The notes beneath the pieces were generated by a model. The model was not told the DNA's origin and did not search any database. It saw only the letters and a program-made list of their open reading frames with translations. A stretch of DNA of 64,000 nucleotides from Leptospira tipperaryensis (GTDB lineage Bacteria > Spirochaetota > Leptospiria > Leptospirales > Leptospiraceae). Position numbers and translations under genes: made by a program. How positions within the stretch are numbered: position 1 is the stretch's first letter; every line of letters begins with the position of its first letter. Shown here piece after piece: positions 18,446 through 27,428 of this stretch. The DNA is taken from the NCBI RefSeq assembly GCF_001729245.1, contig NZ_CP015218.1:124001-188000 (forward strand), in the 5' to 3' direction.

Positions 18446-19204
18446 TTATTGTCTTACGCAATAGATTCCGTGTTGAGTATTGCAAGCAGTCGCGGCGTTA
18501 TATCCGCGATCGATGAAGTTAGACGATATCTGAACCGGATCTCCGAGGGATCCGTACGTCGTTGCAAGCTCCGTGCTCGTCCAACTAAAACAACTTCTAA
18601 AATCTCCCGGAAGCCATACTCCGATAGAAGAAGGAGTATCGATTCGAATTCCGGTAAACGTATACGTGTTCGCAGGTCGGGTCCCGTCCACGATGATCGG
18701 ATTGTTAAGAACGCCCGAATACATCGCTTGAGAATCCGTTGTGAATACGACCGCGCTATCGTTCGGATTCAAGGTGCTTTTTTTTATATTGAGATATCTT
18801 GTGTTCGGATACAAAACCCAATTGTGAGTTAGATCTCTTGCGCCCGACTCGTCCATGAGCATTGCCTTATATTCGTTTGGGCTTCCGAAAGAAGAAGGTA
18901 GACCGGCGGCCGCATTCTGACAAAGAGTATCCGCGCTTGGGACGCCGCCCATCGCACCGTCTGTGAGCATGCCTGCGATGTTATAGAGTTCAAAGATATA
19001 ACAAGGTCCCTTTGTCGTGCTGCAAGTAGGGACGTTGTTTGTACTGTTGGAAGAAGAATTGAAAATGCGAGAAGGTTCAACCAAGGCGATCAAAGGATTT
19101 TTGAGCGCATCCGTTGATAATCGTTCCGCCTCGTTGCAAGAAACGGCACAAAAAAGAATGATAGAAAAAAGTCCGGGTAATCTTATAAATTCGCTCTTCA
19201 TCAT
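18446..19204 (-). CDS. DUF1554 lipoprotein
   Basis: Protein of 252 residues. The signal peptide ends in the lipobox AVSC (Cys 23). From about residue 75 it carries a DUF1554 domain, a collagen/C-type-lectin-like fold common in Leptospira lipoproteins: the conserved parts are the start around AGMLTDGAMGG, the DSSAV-type middle, NYWTGI-like (here YTFTGIRID), CFSWTS and the C-terminal IYCVRQ with paired cysteines. Its role is unknown; surface exposure is likely. AAAGGA precedes the ATG. Upstream are a TATAAT -10 (19264-19269) and a LytTR-like direct repeat (19311-19340). Confidence 0.9.
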   Translation of the reverse strand: MMKSEFIRLPGLFSIILFCAVSCNEAERLSTDALKNPLIALVEPSRIFNSSSNSTNNVPTCSTTKGPCYIFELYNIAGMLTDGAMGGVPSADTLCQNAAAGLPSSFGSPNEYKAMLMDESGARDLTHNWVLYPNTRYLNIKKSTLNPNDSAVVFTTDSQAMYSGVLNNPIIVDGTRPANTYTFTGIRIDTPSSIGVWLPGDFRSCFSWTSTELATTYGSLGDPVQISSNFIDRGYNAATACNTQHGIYCVRQ

Positions 19205-19263
19205 TTTTCCTTTCGATCAAGAAGGAATCGCCTTCATTTATCAAAACAAATTCACAAATGATA

Positions 19264-19340
19264 ATTATACAAGAAAACGGGAAAAGAGAATTTAGGAACG
19301 CGCGAAAGGAACGAACGATACTTTTTAAGGAATGAACATT
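19264..19340 (-). promoter_or_regulatory. Promoter with LytTR-type direct repeat upstream of DUF1554 lipoprotein gene
   Basis: On the minus strand AATGTTCAT (19332-19340) and ATCGTTCGT (19311-19319) are separated by exactly 12 bp, and each fits the LytTR consensus at 8 of 9 positions. A consensus -10 TATAAT lies at 19264-19269, 41 bp downstream, while the -35 position (AATTCT) is poor, as expected for an activated promoter. The same paired motif stands upstream of the YVTN lipoprotein gene. Confidence 0.6.
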
Positions 19341-19422
19341 CGCCTCGCGGGGTGATCGATATATGGATCTCTATGAGCGATTATAAATAAAAATGGATCG
19401 AATTCTTATCGTTTATGCGTTG

Positions 19423-21039
19423 TCATTCCTTGTCGGTCAGTTCACCCGATTGTACGTCCAATTCTAAAATGATTCCGGAAAGGTTTTCGCTTTTTTCGGT
19501 TAGAGATTCCATAGAAGTCTGGAGATCGTTGATGGAATTTACGATCGCACGAAGGCCGATTCTTTGTTCATTGGAAGCGAGTTCTATTTCGGAGGAAAGC
19601 GCTTTCAAATAATCTAAATTAGAAAAGAATTGAGCGTTGATCGAAGTCTGTTCTCGAAAGAGTTGCGTAAATTCTTCAAAATGAGAAACAAATTCGTAAA
19701 ATAGGGAATCTTGCTCTTTAAAACGTTCCGCCGTAATCTCCGCTGATTTTTGTCCCGAAGAAACGTGATTTGTGGAATTTTTGATAATATTAGAAATCAA
19801 ATCGGCGTTCCGAGCGCTGCTTTCCGCCAGTTTGGAAACTTCTTGTGCGACGACCGCAAACCCCTTTCCGGCGCTTCCCGCTCTCGCGGCTTCAATCGAT
19901 GCGTTTAAGGAAAGGAGGTTTGTTCGATCTGCGACGTCAGACATGATCTGATTTACGTCACTCACGCTTCGGAACGAATCTCCCAGAGCAAATAAAGAAT
20001 GAGAAAGTTCTTTTACAAATCCGCTCACAGTGGATCCTGCGGTTCTTACTTTTTCCAAACTTAGATTGAGATGATGATTGAACGAAGTGATTCTTTCTAT
20101 GATCGATTTTAGATTTTGACTATGAACGACTAAGTTTTCGATATTCTGAAATTGATTCTGAACGGTTTCGGCGGAACTTTCCGTTTGCGATTGAAATTCT
20201 TCCATCGTCGAGCTGATTTCTTCAAAAGAAGAAGCGTGATTGGAAACGACCTTTGTAAAGTCAGTCATAAAGTCTTTTAGGTTTTGTGAGGAAGTTCTCA
20301 AGTAACGCGCGGACTCTCGCATCTTTGTGGTTTTCTCGTTCATAACCTTCTGTGACTGTTCCAATTCTTTTTGTCTTCGTTCCGAATTCTGAACCAATTT
20401 TAAAAAGAGACTCACAAGAAAACGAATGATCATGGAAGCAGTAAACAAGAAGATGATCTTCATCGTCTGTTCCGATAACGAAGCGTAACCCGCGGACGCG
20501 GCGAGCAAGGGATCGTCCACCATTTTTAAACCGTATTGAGCGGCGACTACGATGACGATGGACTGAGTTAGGGAAGTAAGCAAACCCATAATCAAAACAA
20601 ATCTCGGAGACAGAAGAAGTCCGGAGCAGATGATGTAGAGATAAGCGATTCCGTAAAAAATTTGTCCTTTAACGATCACACCTGAATTTTGCGGAGTGTC
20701 CGCGGCGACCACGATCATCGTAGAAAAAAGAGACAACACATCCAGAATCATAAATAGTTGGCTCTGGCTTTTCGAAATTTTGCCGTAGACCTTGATCTTA
20801 TAAAAACTATAAAGTGCGTAGAGCAACATGCTCGTAACGCCTAAAAGATAAAACGTGTTTTGTGTGAGAGTACTTCGTTGCCAAGATGCTATTATGGAAA
20901 CGTAAAATAGAACTATAAGAATCAATCGGATCCAATTGATATAAGCGGGACCGGAAGCGATGATGTCTCGGTCCGTCAACTGAGTTTTAGAATCTCTTGA
21001 AAGCATTGTGCTTTTTACATTGGCGTCTTTCTCGCTCAA
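19423..21039 (-). CDS. Methyl-accepting chemotaxis-like protein without HAMP
   Basis: Protein of 538 residues. About six membrane segments fill residues 30-215, and a coiled-coil signalling domain follows directly, with no recognisable HAMP domain. The receptor tip is conserved ([20 protein letters not shown]), so coupling to CheA is expected. The signal input is probably within the membrane or cytoplasmic. The listed start is TTG; an ATG 11 codons further in is an alternative, and neither has a strong ribosome binding site. Confidence 0.9.
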   Translation of the reverse strand: MSEKDANVKSTMLSRDSKTQLTDRDIIASGPAYINWIRLILIVLFYVSIIASWQRSTLTQNTFYLLGVTSMLLYALYSFYKIKVYGKISKSQSQLFMILDVLSLFSTMIVVAADTPQNSGVIVKGQIFYGIAYLYIICSGLLLSPRFVLIMGLLTSLTQSIVIVVAAQYGLKMVDDPLLAASAGYASLSEQTMKIIFLFTASMIIRFLVSLFLKLVQNSERRQKELEQSQKVMNEKTTKMRESARYLRTSSQNLKDFMTDFTKVVSNHASSFEEISSTMEEFQSQTESSAETVQNQFQNIENLVVHSQNLKSIIERITSFNHHLNLSLEKVRTAGSTVSGFVKELSHSLFALGDSFRSVSDVNQIMSDVADRTNLLSLNASIEAARAGSAGKGFAVVAQEVSKLAESSARNADLISNIIKNSTNHVSSGQKSAEITAERFKEQDSLFYEFVSHFEEFTQLFREQTSINAQFFSNLDYLKALSSEIELASNEQRIGLRAIVNSINDLQTSMESLTEKSENLSGIILELDVQSGELTDKE

Positions 21040-21175
21040 TGTAATTTTGATTCTATTTGAAATCGAAAATTTTAAGTTATAAGTAGCCGAACACGCAAAG
21101 AAACATCGGGAACCCGCTTATAACTTTTTAATAAATTATTTCCTTTGTCTTTCGTTTTTTCGGAGCGAATTCTCT

Positions 21176-22321
21176 TTAGAGGAGGACTTGTTCCAGAGGT
21201 CGGCGCGGAGAATTGGGCATACGTTGCGAATATCCGAAACGTGCGATGAGTTGAGGATAAGCCGTTCCTAGATTGAGGTGTTCCTTGAGTTGAGCTCGTA
21301 GTTTGGGAACTTCGGCGGGTTGATTCATAAAGGCCGATTTTATGTTTAAGGAAGTCGCGAGAAGAGTCCACTGTTCGAATGCGCGTCCGACTTCGATCCA
21401 GGCTTCTCTATCGTTTTGTTCCGAAGTAAAAATCATCATCCCGGAAGAACTTCGGATTAATTTTTCATCCGCATTTCCTTGGCTTTTTCCGCTTACGATC
21501 GCGTCCATGAGAAATTGACCGAACCATCGCGGGACCGAAGGATTTCCAGTACATCTTGTGGCGAGGCCGTCTCCCTTTGCGATCGCTTCCGATTCGCTAA
21601 ATCGAATCCAATCTTTGAGTTCTTTGTAATACGCGGGATCCGAGATTTGAATCTGATCGCCTTCCTTGATGTATTCTATCAAAGGTTCGATTTGTTTTTT
21701 GTCCGTAAATACAAGATTGTGAATCGTTTTCGACTTGGGAGTTGATTCCAATTTTTTGAATTCAGAAGAGGACAGGGATTTTCCGTCGTATTCGTTTCGA
21801 GTGGACTGTCTCAAAGGAATCGCTCGAAATAGAGTTTCATTTTTGTTCGAGATTCCTTTTTTGAGAATAACTCGAATACAATCTTTTTCTTCCTTTTCAG
21901 GGAAATATTCAATTTCCGGAATGTATCCAGCTTGTTCGGAAGCGACCAGAAGATTTTCGAGCGCGCAGCCGAGACTGATGTAGAGTTCTCGATCGTCCGG
22001 ATCTACGACGTGAAGCCTACGGGTAAAGTCCGGAAAAATACGAATCGTATTTCCTTTTAGTGAGAATTTCCAAGGTTGGGAATTGTGCCCGGAAGGGGCC
22101 AGTGTCGCATAACGTATTAAATTCAGCATTGTATTGTCTTCGCCCGCAAGTTTTGAAAAAGGTTTTGATCGGATCCTATCTACTTCCTCCCCATAATCCG
22201 CTCCGCTACAACCGGGAAACAACGAGGTAAGGGCAACGCCGGCGCTGAGAGCGGCAGCCTTTGTAAGAAAGTCTTTCCGGGTAAAACGATTGTTGTTCGC
22301 GGTTGTCATGTATCTTCGCAT
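21176..22321 (-). CDS. Acg-type nitroreductase-fold flavoprotein with Tat-like lipoprotein signal
   Basis: Protein of 381 residues. Residues 40-381 match the nitroreductase-like Acg family (mycobacterial Rv2032 type): an N-terminal half with HNSQPW and a C-terminal half with the second FMN-type region. The N-terminus carries FTRKDFLTK, an RK variant of the twin-arginine motif, then a hydrophobic segment ending in LFPGC (Cys 38). This suggests folded export with bound cofactor and lipid anchoring, which is unusual for this family. GGAG lies 10 nt before the ATG. Enzyme activity is not established; Acg proteins may bind flavin without catalysing turnover. Confidence 0.82.
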   Translation of the reverse strand: MRRYMTTANNNRFTRKDFLTKAAALSAGVALTSLFPGCSGADYGEEVDRIRSKPFSKLAGEDNTMLNLIRYATLAPSGHNSQPWKFSLKGNTIRIFPDFTRRLHVVDPDDRELYISLGCALENLLVASEQAGYIPEIEYFPEKEEKDCIRVILKKGISNKNETLFRAIPLRQSTRNEYDGKSLSSSEFKKLESTPKSKTIHNLVFTDKKQIEPLIEYIKEGDQIQISDPAYYKELKDWIRFSESEAIAKGDGLATRCTGNPSVPRWFGQFLMDAIVSGKSQGNADEKLIRSSSGMMIFTSEQNDREAWIEVGRAFEQWTLLATSLNIKSAFMNQPAEVPKLRAQLKEHLNLGTAYPQLIARFGYSQRMPNSPRRPLEQVLL

Positions 22322-22436
22322 TCTTACTCGCTCCTTTTAAAATAAAGATCTTAGGTTCGCGCCGACTGAAATCGATTCCTTGTGTCGGCTTATAGAAAGT
22401 AATAAATCGAAAGACGTTTCAAGCAGAATAAAAATC

Positions 22437-22802
22437 TTAGAATTTGGATTCTATAATTTCCTTAATCTGATTGATCTCGATGGGCTTGATTAAATAACCC
22501 AAAGGACGAATGCTCTGGGCCTTTTCCTTGGTTTCTTTATCCGTATAACCGGTTACGAATATAATTGGAATCGTTTGAAACGAAGAAATTTGTTTTGCGG
22601 CGCTGATTCCGTCGAGTGCGCCTCCTAAATTGATATCCATAAGAATGACGTCGGGAGGATTGTTCTTAACGCTATCGATCGCATTCTCACCCGTCGAGAC
22701 GTGATCCGTAATTTCGTAACCGATTCTTCTTAACTCCTTTTGCATGAGTAACGCGGTTAAAAACTCGTCTTCGACGATAAGAATTTTGATCTCAGGTTTC
22801 AT
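22437..22802 (-). CDS. Single-domain response regulator
   Basis: Protein of 121 residues that is only a receiver domain. The acidic pair E11-D12, phospho-acceptor D56 (LMDINLGG), a Thr in VTGY and the K-P-I lysine near 105 are all present. There is no output domain, so it probably acts by protein contact or as a phosphate relay. Its ATG follows the kinase stop codon directly (TAAATG), so the two genes are translationally coupled and almost certainly partners. Confidence 0.93.
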   Translation of the reverse strand: MKPEIKILIVEDEFLTALLMQKELRRIGYEITDHVSTGENAIDSVKNNPPDVILMDINLGGALDGISAAKQISSFQTIPIIFVTGYTDKETKEKAQSIRPLGYLIKPIEINQIKEIIESKF

Positions 22803-24350
22803 TTATACGCGGGGAGAATAGAGGTCATTTTTAAACTCGAGCTGAAAAGAAAAGTTTGGCTGATTGCAGACGGAAATTTTTCCACGAAGTTGTCCTTCGC
22901 CGATCCCATAGATCAATTTCATACCGAGCTTATCGATTTTTTTCGGATCGATCGGATGTGAGATTCCTACTCCGTTATCGGAATATTGAAACAAGGTTTG
23001 GCCGGTATCTAGTTTATGAATTTTAATAGAAACAAGTCCGGCTGACGGATCCGGAAACGCGTGTTTTAAAGAATTGGAAATCAATTCCAGAAGAATCAAG
23101 CCGAACGGAATTCCGATGTCCAATAAGACCTGTTGATCTTCGATCTCGCACTGAATTTTTAAGTTCTTTGAAATTTCCTGATTTCGGATTAATATATATT
23201 GGATGAGTTTGTCGATATATTCTCTCAGTGAAATGCTCGAAAGGTCGTTCGACTCGAATAGAATTTGATGTACGATCGAGATGGTCTGGATCCGTTCCTC
23301 GGTTTTACTCACGAGCTCGTCTATGTCCTTATTCTTAACGTAGTTGCCCGCTTGAAGATTGAGCATACTCCGAATCAACTGCATCGTATTGTTCGATCTG
23401 TGATAGAGTTCGCGAATTAGAATTCCTTTTTCGTTTAGGGACTGGATGAGTTTCTTTTTGGAATTTTGATGTTCTTCGATTTCATTCTCAAGACGTTTGT
23501 TGATAAAAAGAAGAGTGTCGTAGGGTTCGTTAACGGAAGTAATAAAGATACTTTTGTAGATTAGATAGAAGGAAACGATTTTGTAAGTATGACCGAGAAC
23601 GCTAAACGTATCAAAAACATTGGTATAGACCGTCATGGAAAAATCGCAAAATATAAAGAGTATAAGTCCCGCGAGCAGATATTTTAAGTTTTCATTCTTT
23701 GAATCTACATATAATTTTGTGTGGATTGCGAGTGAGATAATATTTAAGAATATAATAAAATACTCAAGGTTTATTTTTAGTTTTGTAAGTCCCTGTCCTG
23801 GGATATAAGTCTCCGGAAGGGCCGCCTGATAAAAACTCACGGTATAAAGAGCCGCAAACGTCAGGGAAAGGGAAATAAACAAAAGCCAAAAACTGTTGAT
23901 ACGAAGCGATTGTTTTCTTGTGTAGAAAAAAGCGCTAAAAAGAATTCCTAAAGCCGTCGTTATTCTTGCCAAGATCCAAAACTGAGTGGACTTGTTCGGA
24001 GTATTCGGAGTGATCAGGTCTGACATTCCCGAATAGGCGAGTGCGTGCATAAAATCGAACAAGCCTACGGTCAAAAAAGAAACAGCGATAAAAAGAGAGT
24101 GATAGTTTCGAGTACGTTTGTAAGTAAACCAACCCAAGCCGAAGATCGAAACGGAAACCGTAATGCTAAAAACCTCGGCGATATTATGAAAGACAAGATA
24201 GTCGGGAGCAGGGATGTCGTAGTTTAAAACGAAAGGAATGTTTTGAATCACGAGGATCGGGAGATAGGCGAGAACGATCAGTCCGAAAAATGGCAGGAAT
24301 AACTTTTTGAGCTCCGTAGAATTTGCAGGATTCAGAATATTTTTAAGCAT
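22803..24350 (-). CDS. MASE3-type membrane sensor histidine kinase (HisKA_2 group)
   Basis: Protein of 515 residues. The N-terminal 265 residues hold about seven membrane segments with the MASE3 pattern (F-D-x-x-H-x-x-x-Y-x-G-M near residue 100). A short coiled coil leads to a HisKA_2 phospho-acceptor region (ELYHRSNNTMQLIRSMLNLQ, His about 316), followed by a HATPase domain with N-S-L-K-H-A-F and DNGVG. The ligand is unknown. It is encoded immediately upstream of the single receiver gene at 22437, its likely phosphorylation target. Confidence 0.9.
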   Translation of the reverse strand: MLKNILNPANSTELKKLFLPFFGLIVLAYLPILVIQNIPFVLNYDIPAPDYLVFHNIAEVFSITVSVSIFGLGWFTYKRTRNYHSLFIAVSFLTVGLFDFMHALAYSGMSDLITPNTPNKSTQFWILARITTALGILFSAFFYTRKQSLRINSFWLLFISLSLTFAALYTVSFYQAALPETYIPGQGLTKLKINLEYFIIFLNIISLAIHTKLYVDSKNENLKYLLAGLILFIFCDFSMTVYTNVFDTFSVLGHTYKIVSFYLIYKSIFITSVNEPYDTLLFINKRLENEIEEHQNSKKKLIQSLNEKGILIRELYHRSNNTMQLIRSMLNLQAGNYVKNKDIDELVSKTEERIQTISIVHQILFESNDLSSISLREYIDKLIQYILIRNQEISKNLKIQCEIEDQQVLLDIGIPFGLILLELISNSLKHAFPDPSAGLVSIKIHKLDTGQTLFQYSDNGVGISHPIDPKKIDKLGMKLIYGIGEGQLRGKISVCNQPNFSFQLEFKNDLYSPRV

Positions 24351-24677
24351 CGTTTTAAACTTGTTTGCAATTTATACGAATCATAATCGAAACTAAACCA
24401 GGATTTCAAATCGAATCTATCCTCCGACGCGCGTATTCGTTTCTTGATTTAGAAATAAATTTATCAAAGCAAAGATAAAAAAAAGAATTCTTGTGTTTGT
24501 CCAGTATTAAATTTGAATGTCCGCTTTCTTTCAATCGACGAAATAAATTTTAGAAATTATTTCTTAAAAATCGGGTTCGCTCCGGATTTCAAGTTAAGAT
24601 AGAAGAAAACATTTAAACCTGTGTTTAAATAAAAGAAGGGGGATAGAAACGGGTCACTTGAGTGACAGGAAAGGGTT
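24351..24677. other. Gene-free region with two inverted repeats
   Basis: 327 bp between the hybrid kinase gene and the MASE3 kinase gene, both on the minus strand. It contains ATTTAAAC-CTGT-GTTTAAAT (24611-24630), a perfect 8-bp dyad that looks like an operator, and GTCACT-TG-AGTGAC (24653-24666) just after the hybrid kinase stop. Neither is followed by a clear T-run. No gene was seen. Confidence 0.45.
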
Positions 24678-27206
24678 CTACTTTTTAGGAAGGATTAACC
24701 AATCGTAAATCGATTGTTCTATATCTTTTTTGTAATATGGTTTCGCCAAGAATCCGGACATGCCGGCCTTTTTACATTTTGTTTTATCTTCGTGTAATAC
24801 ATCCGCGGTTACTGGAATGATCACCGGTTTTTTTACGATCTTAGGATCGTTCAGAATCCACGCAGAGGCCGTGATTCCGTCAAGATGAGGCATGTTGATA
24901 TCCATAAAAATCAAATCGAAGTTTGATTTTTTCGCTTTTTCCACGGCTTCAAGACCGTCTCTTGCGATCTCGTGGGAAATATTCAATTTATTTAAAATAC
25001 CCGATAATAAAAATACGTTGGTATTGTCGTCTTCAGCGATCAGAATGTTTGTTTCCGGGGAAAGTCCGGAAAGATCGACTTGTTGTATAGGCTTCGGAGT
25101 TTCTTCGGAAATCAATTCGGATAACAAAATCGTAAATTCAAAAGTGGAACCTCCGCTTTCATTCTGAAACGCTTGGATGCTTCCTTGCATCAGTTCCACC
25201 AATTTTTTTGAGATTGCAAGTCCTAGTCCGGTACCTCCGTATCTTCTCGAAATACTCGAATCCAACTGAAAGAACTTCTGAAAGAGCAGATCAATCTTTT
25301 CTTTTGGTATTCCGATTCCGGTATCGACGATTTGAACTTGATAGCGGATAACGTGTTCCGGTTTTACGATTTTGGAATCTAAGACAACTTTGATTCCGCC
25401 GGAATCCGTAAACTTGATCGCGTTGGAAATGAGATTGGAAAGAATCTGTTTGATCCGGTGTTCGTCGCCCGTTGCACGATCGATGAAATCGGGAGAATAG
25501 ACGACGTTGAATTCTAACCCTTTTCGTTTTATCTGGTATTGAAAGACTCCTTTCATTTCCTCAAGAATTGCGTTCCACGAAACTTCTCCGATTTCGAGTT
25601 CTATTTTATCGGCTTCTAATTTAGAATAATCTAAAATATCGTTGATAATTTTGAATAAAGTTTCTCCGCTGCTCTGTATGAGACTTCGAATGTGTTCCTG
25701 GTTGGCATCTAGTGGAGTGGATTTGAACTGTTCGATCAAACCTATGATTCCGTTTAGGGGAGTTCGAATTTCGTGGCTCATTGCTGCTAAAAATTGAGAC
25801 TTCACCTTATTGGCGAGTTCGGCTTCGTTGCGCGCCTTTATGAGTTCCTCGGTTCTAAGAAGAACCTGAGTTTCTAAATTCGTATTTTGTAATTCTTTTA
25901 ATTCCATCAACTCGCGGTGAGTCTGAATGTTTTCGTTCAGAGTGGATTCTAACTCGATAGCCATTCGTTCCGAATTGTCGATTGCTTGCGTAAGTTTTTT
26001 GGCGAGGACGCTCGCTTGTAAAAGGATAAAAAGAATCACGCCAACATTGGAAAAATATCCGGTCGCTATATAACCTAGGGTGAATAGAATGTCATTGGCA
26101 ACCGTAGCCGAAAAAATGACGTAGGCGATTAAGATTACTAAGGCTCCTTCTCGATTCTTTTTCCACGCCTTTATCATATAAGGAATCAGACCGAATGGAA
26201 GAAGTGCAATCAGGGTGAATTCCAATTCCGAAAATCTTGTGAATACGTTTACGGGTAGAACAAGCACGAATACAAAGATAGAAAAAACTCCGATCGTAGG
26301 ATAGATGAATTTGGACGGGACTTCCTGCGGATACAGAGATTTGATAAACATACACATCGAAATTCCGGTGGACACAACGACGAAGTAGATAAATCGAATA
26401 TAGAAATCAAAACCCATCTTTGGAAAAAATAGAACGATACTGTGATTTTCAGCGCTCAATTGTCGAAGCGACATCAAAATACAAAAGAGAGCGAAGTAAA
26501 AGTATTCTTTGGAACGTGTTCGGAAGAGAAACATCAGGAGATGGTAAAGCCCGATCAAACAGATGGACGAAAAACTCGCGATCTCCGCGAGCAGATATTT
26601 TACCTGCGTGTTTCGGATCTGGTCCCATTCTCCCAGATGCAAAGGACGCCAGAATCCGTGATTCTCATGATTGAAATTAGAAATCCAGATTACGATTGTG
26701 ATTTCGTCTTGAAGAAGATCCAGTTTGACTCGATCCGGTTTGATACCAGGGACCATGGTTTCGTAACTCGATCCGACTTGCCCGACCTTAACGACGGACT
26801 TTTCATTTACGAAAATTTCAAAGGCGGTAAGAATCTCCGTCCAACTGATTCCATAGGATCCTTGAAATGATTTTGGAAGTTTGATTTTGACGCGGTAGGT
26901 TGCCTTACCGAAGGGGCTGAGTTCTTTTCCGGGAATTTTATAAAATTTCCAGTAAGACGGAACGGGATGATATCCGTTGCAGTGTTCTTTCCAGAAAGTT
27001 TCGTCCGCACTCGGAGGAACCAACTGATCCCAACAAAATTCCCAATCTCCTTTTAAGTTTAGAATCCCGTCGTTCGGATTCCAATCGGAAAGATCCGCTT
27101 TTCCGTTTTGCACCGGATAAGATTTTTTTTCGAAGTCATTACAAGATGAATAGAAAAACAAAATCAGTAAAAACGTAAGGAGTAATTTTAAATTACTTAG
27201 GTGCAT
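24678..27206 (-). CDS. Hybrid sensor kinase with 7TMR-DISM sensor
   Basis: Protein of 842 residues. The N-terminus has a signal ending in FYSSC, suggesting a lipid-modified or cleaved periplasmic start. Residues about 35-190 form a galactose-binding-like periplasmic domain (GDWEFCWDQ start), followed by seven membrane segments (about 200-390), the 7TMR-DISM arrangement. A coiled coil, HisKA (SHEIRTPLNG, His about 475), HATPase (GTGLGLAIS) and a C-terminal receiver (FMDINMPHLDG, Asp about 767) follow. The final phosphate acceptor is not encoded nearby. Ligand unknown; carbohydrate-like ligands are a family-based guess. Confidence 0.92.
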   Translation of the reverse strand: MHLSNLKLLLTFLLILFFYSSCNDFEKKSYPVQNGKADLSDWNPNDGILNLKGDWEFCWDQLVPPSADETFWKEHCNGYHPVPSYWKFYKIPGKELSPFGKATYRVKIKLPKSFQGSYGISWTEILTAFEIFVNEKSVVKVGQVGSSYETMVPGIKPDRVKLDLLQDEITIVIWISNFNHENHGFWRPLHLGEWDQIRNTQVKYLLAEIASFSSICLIGLYHLLMFLFRTRSKEYFYFALFCILMSLRQLSAENHSIVLFFPKMGFDFYIRFIYFVVVSTGISMCMFIKSLYPQEVPSKFIYPTIGVFSIFVFVLVLPVNVFTRFSELEFTLIALLPFGLIPYMIKAWKKNREGALVILIAYVIFSATVANDILFTLGYIATGYFSNVGVILFILLQASVLAKKLTQAIDNSERMAIELESTLNENIQTHRELMELKELQNTNLETQVLLRTEELIKARNEAELANKVKSQFLAAMSHEIRTPLNGIIGLIEQFKSTPLDANQEHIRSLIQSSGETLFKIINDILDYSKLEADKIELEIGEVSWNAILEEMKGVFQYQIKRKGLEFNVVYSPDFIDRATGDEHRIKQILSNLISNAIKFTDSGGIKVVLDSKIVKPEHVIRYQVQIVDTGIGIPKEKIDLLFQKFFQLDSSISRRYGGTGLGLAISKKLVELMQGSIQAFQNESGGSTFEFTILLSELISEETPKPIQQVDLSGLSPETNILIAEDDNTNVFLLSGILNKLNISHEIARDGLEAVEKAKKSNFDLIFMDINMPHLDGITASAWILNDPKIVKKPVIIPVTADVLHEDKTKCKKAGMSGFLAKPYYKKDIEQSIYDWLILPKK

Positions 27207-27428
27207 GTGCGTTTGGGAAAAGAATTAGAACCAGGGCTCTCCTTTCAGATGATCGGAGTCGAAAATATATAAACCGGGTCTTTCGTTCATTATGGCAAAA
27301 ATTTACAAATAGGATACCGTTTTTTAAAACTCTAATATACTCAAAGTTTTAGAAACGGAAGTGATGAACCGCCAAACAATGTCTTATCGTTTAGCGGATT
27401 TTAAGACGGATCTATTGATTCAATTCTT

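Noticed and set aside
22361..22389. GCCGAC/GTCGGC inverted repeat between the receiver and Acg genes
   Set aside because: Short arms, long loop and no U-tract; not distinguishable from chance.
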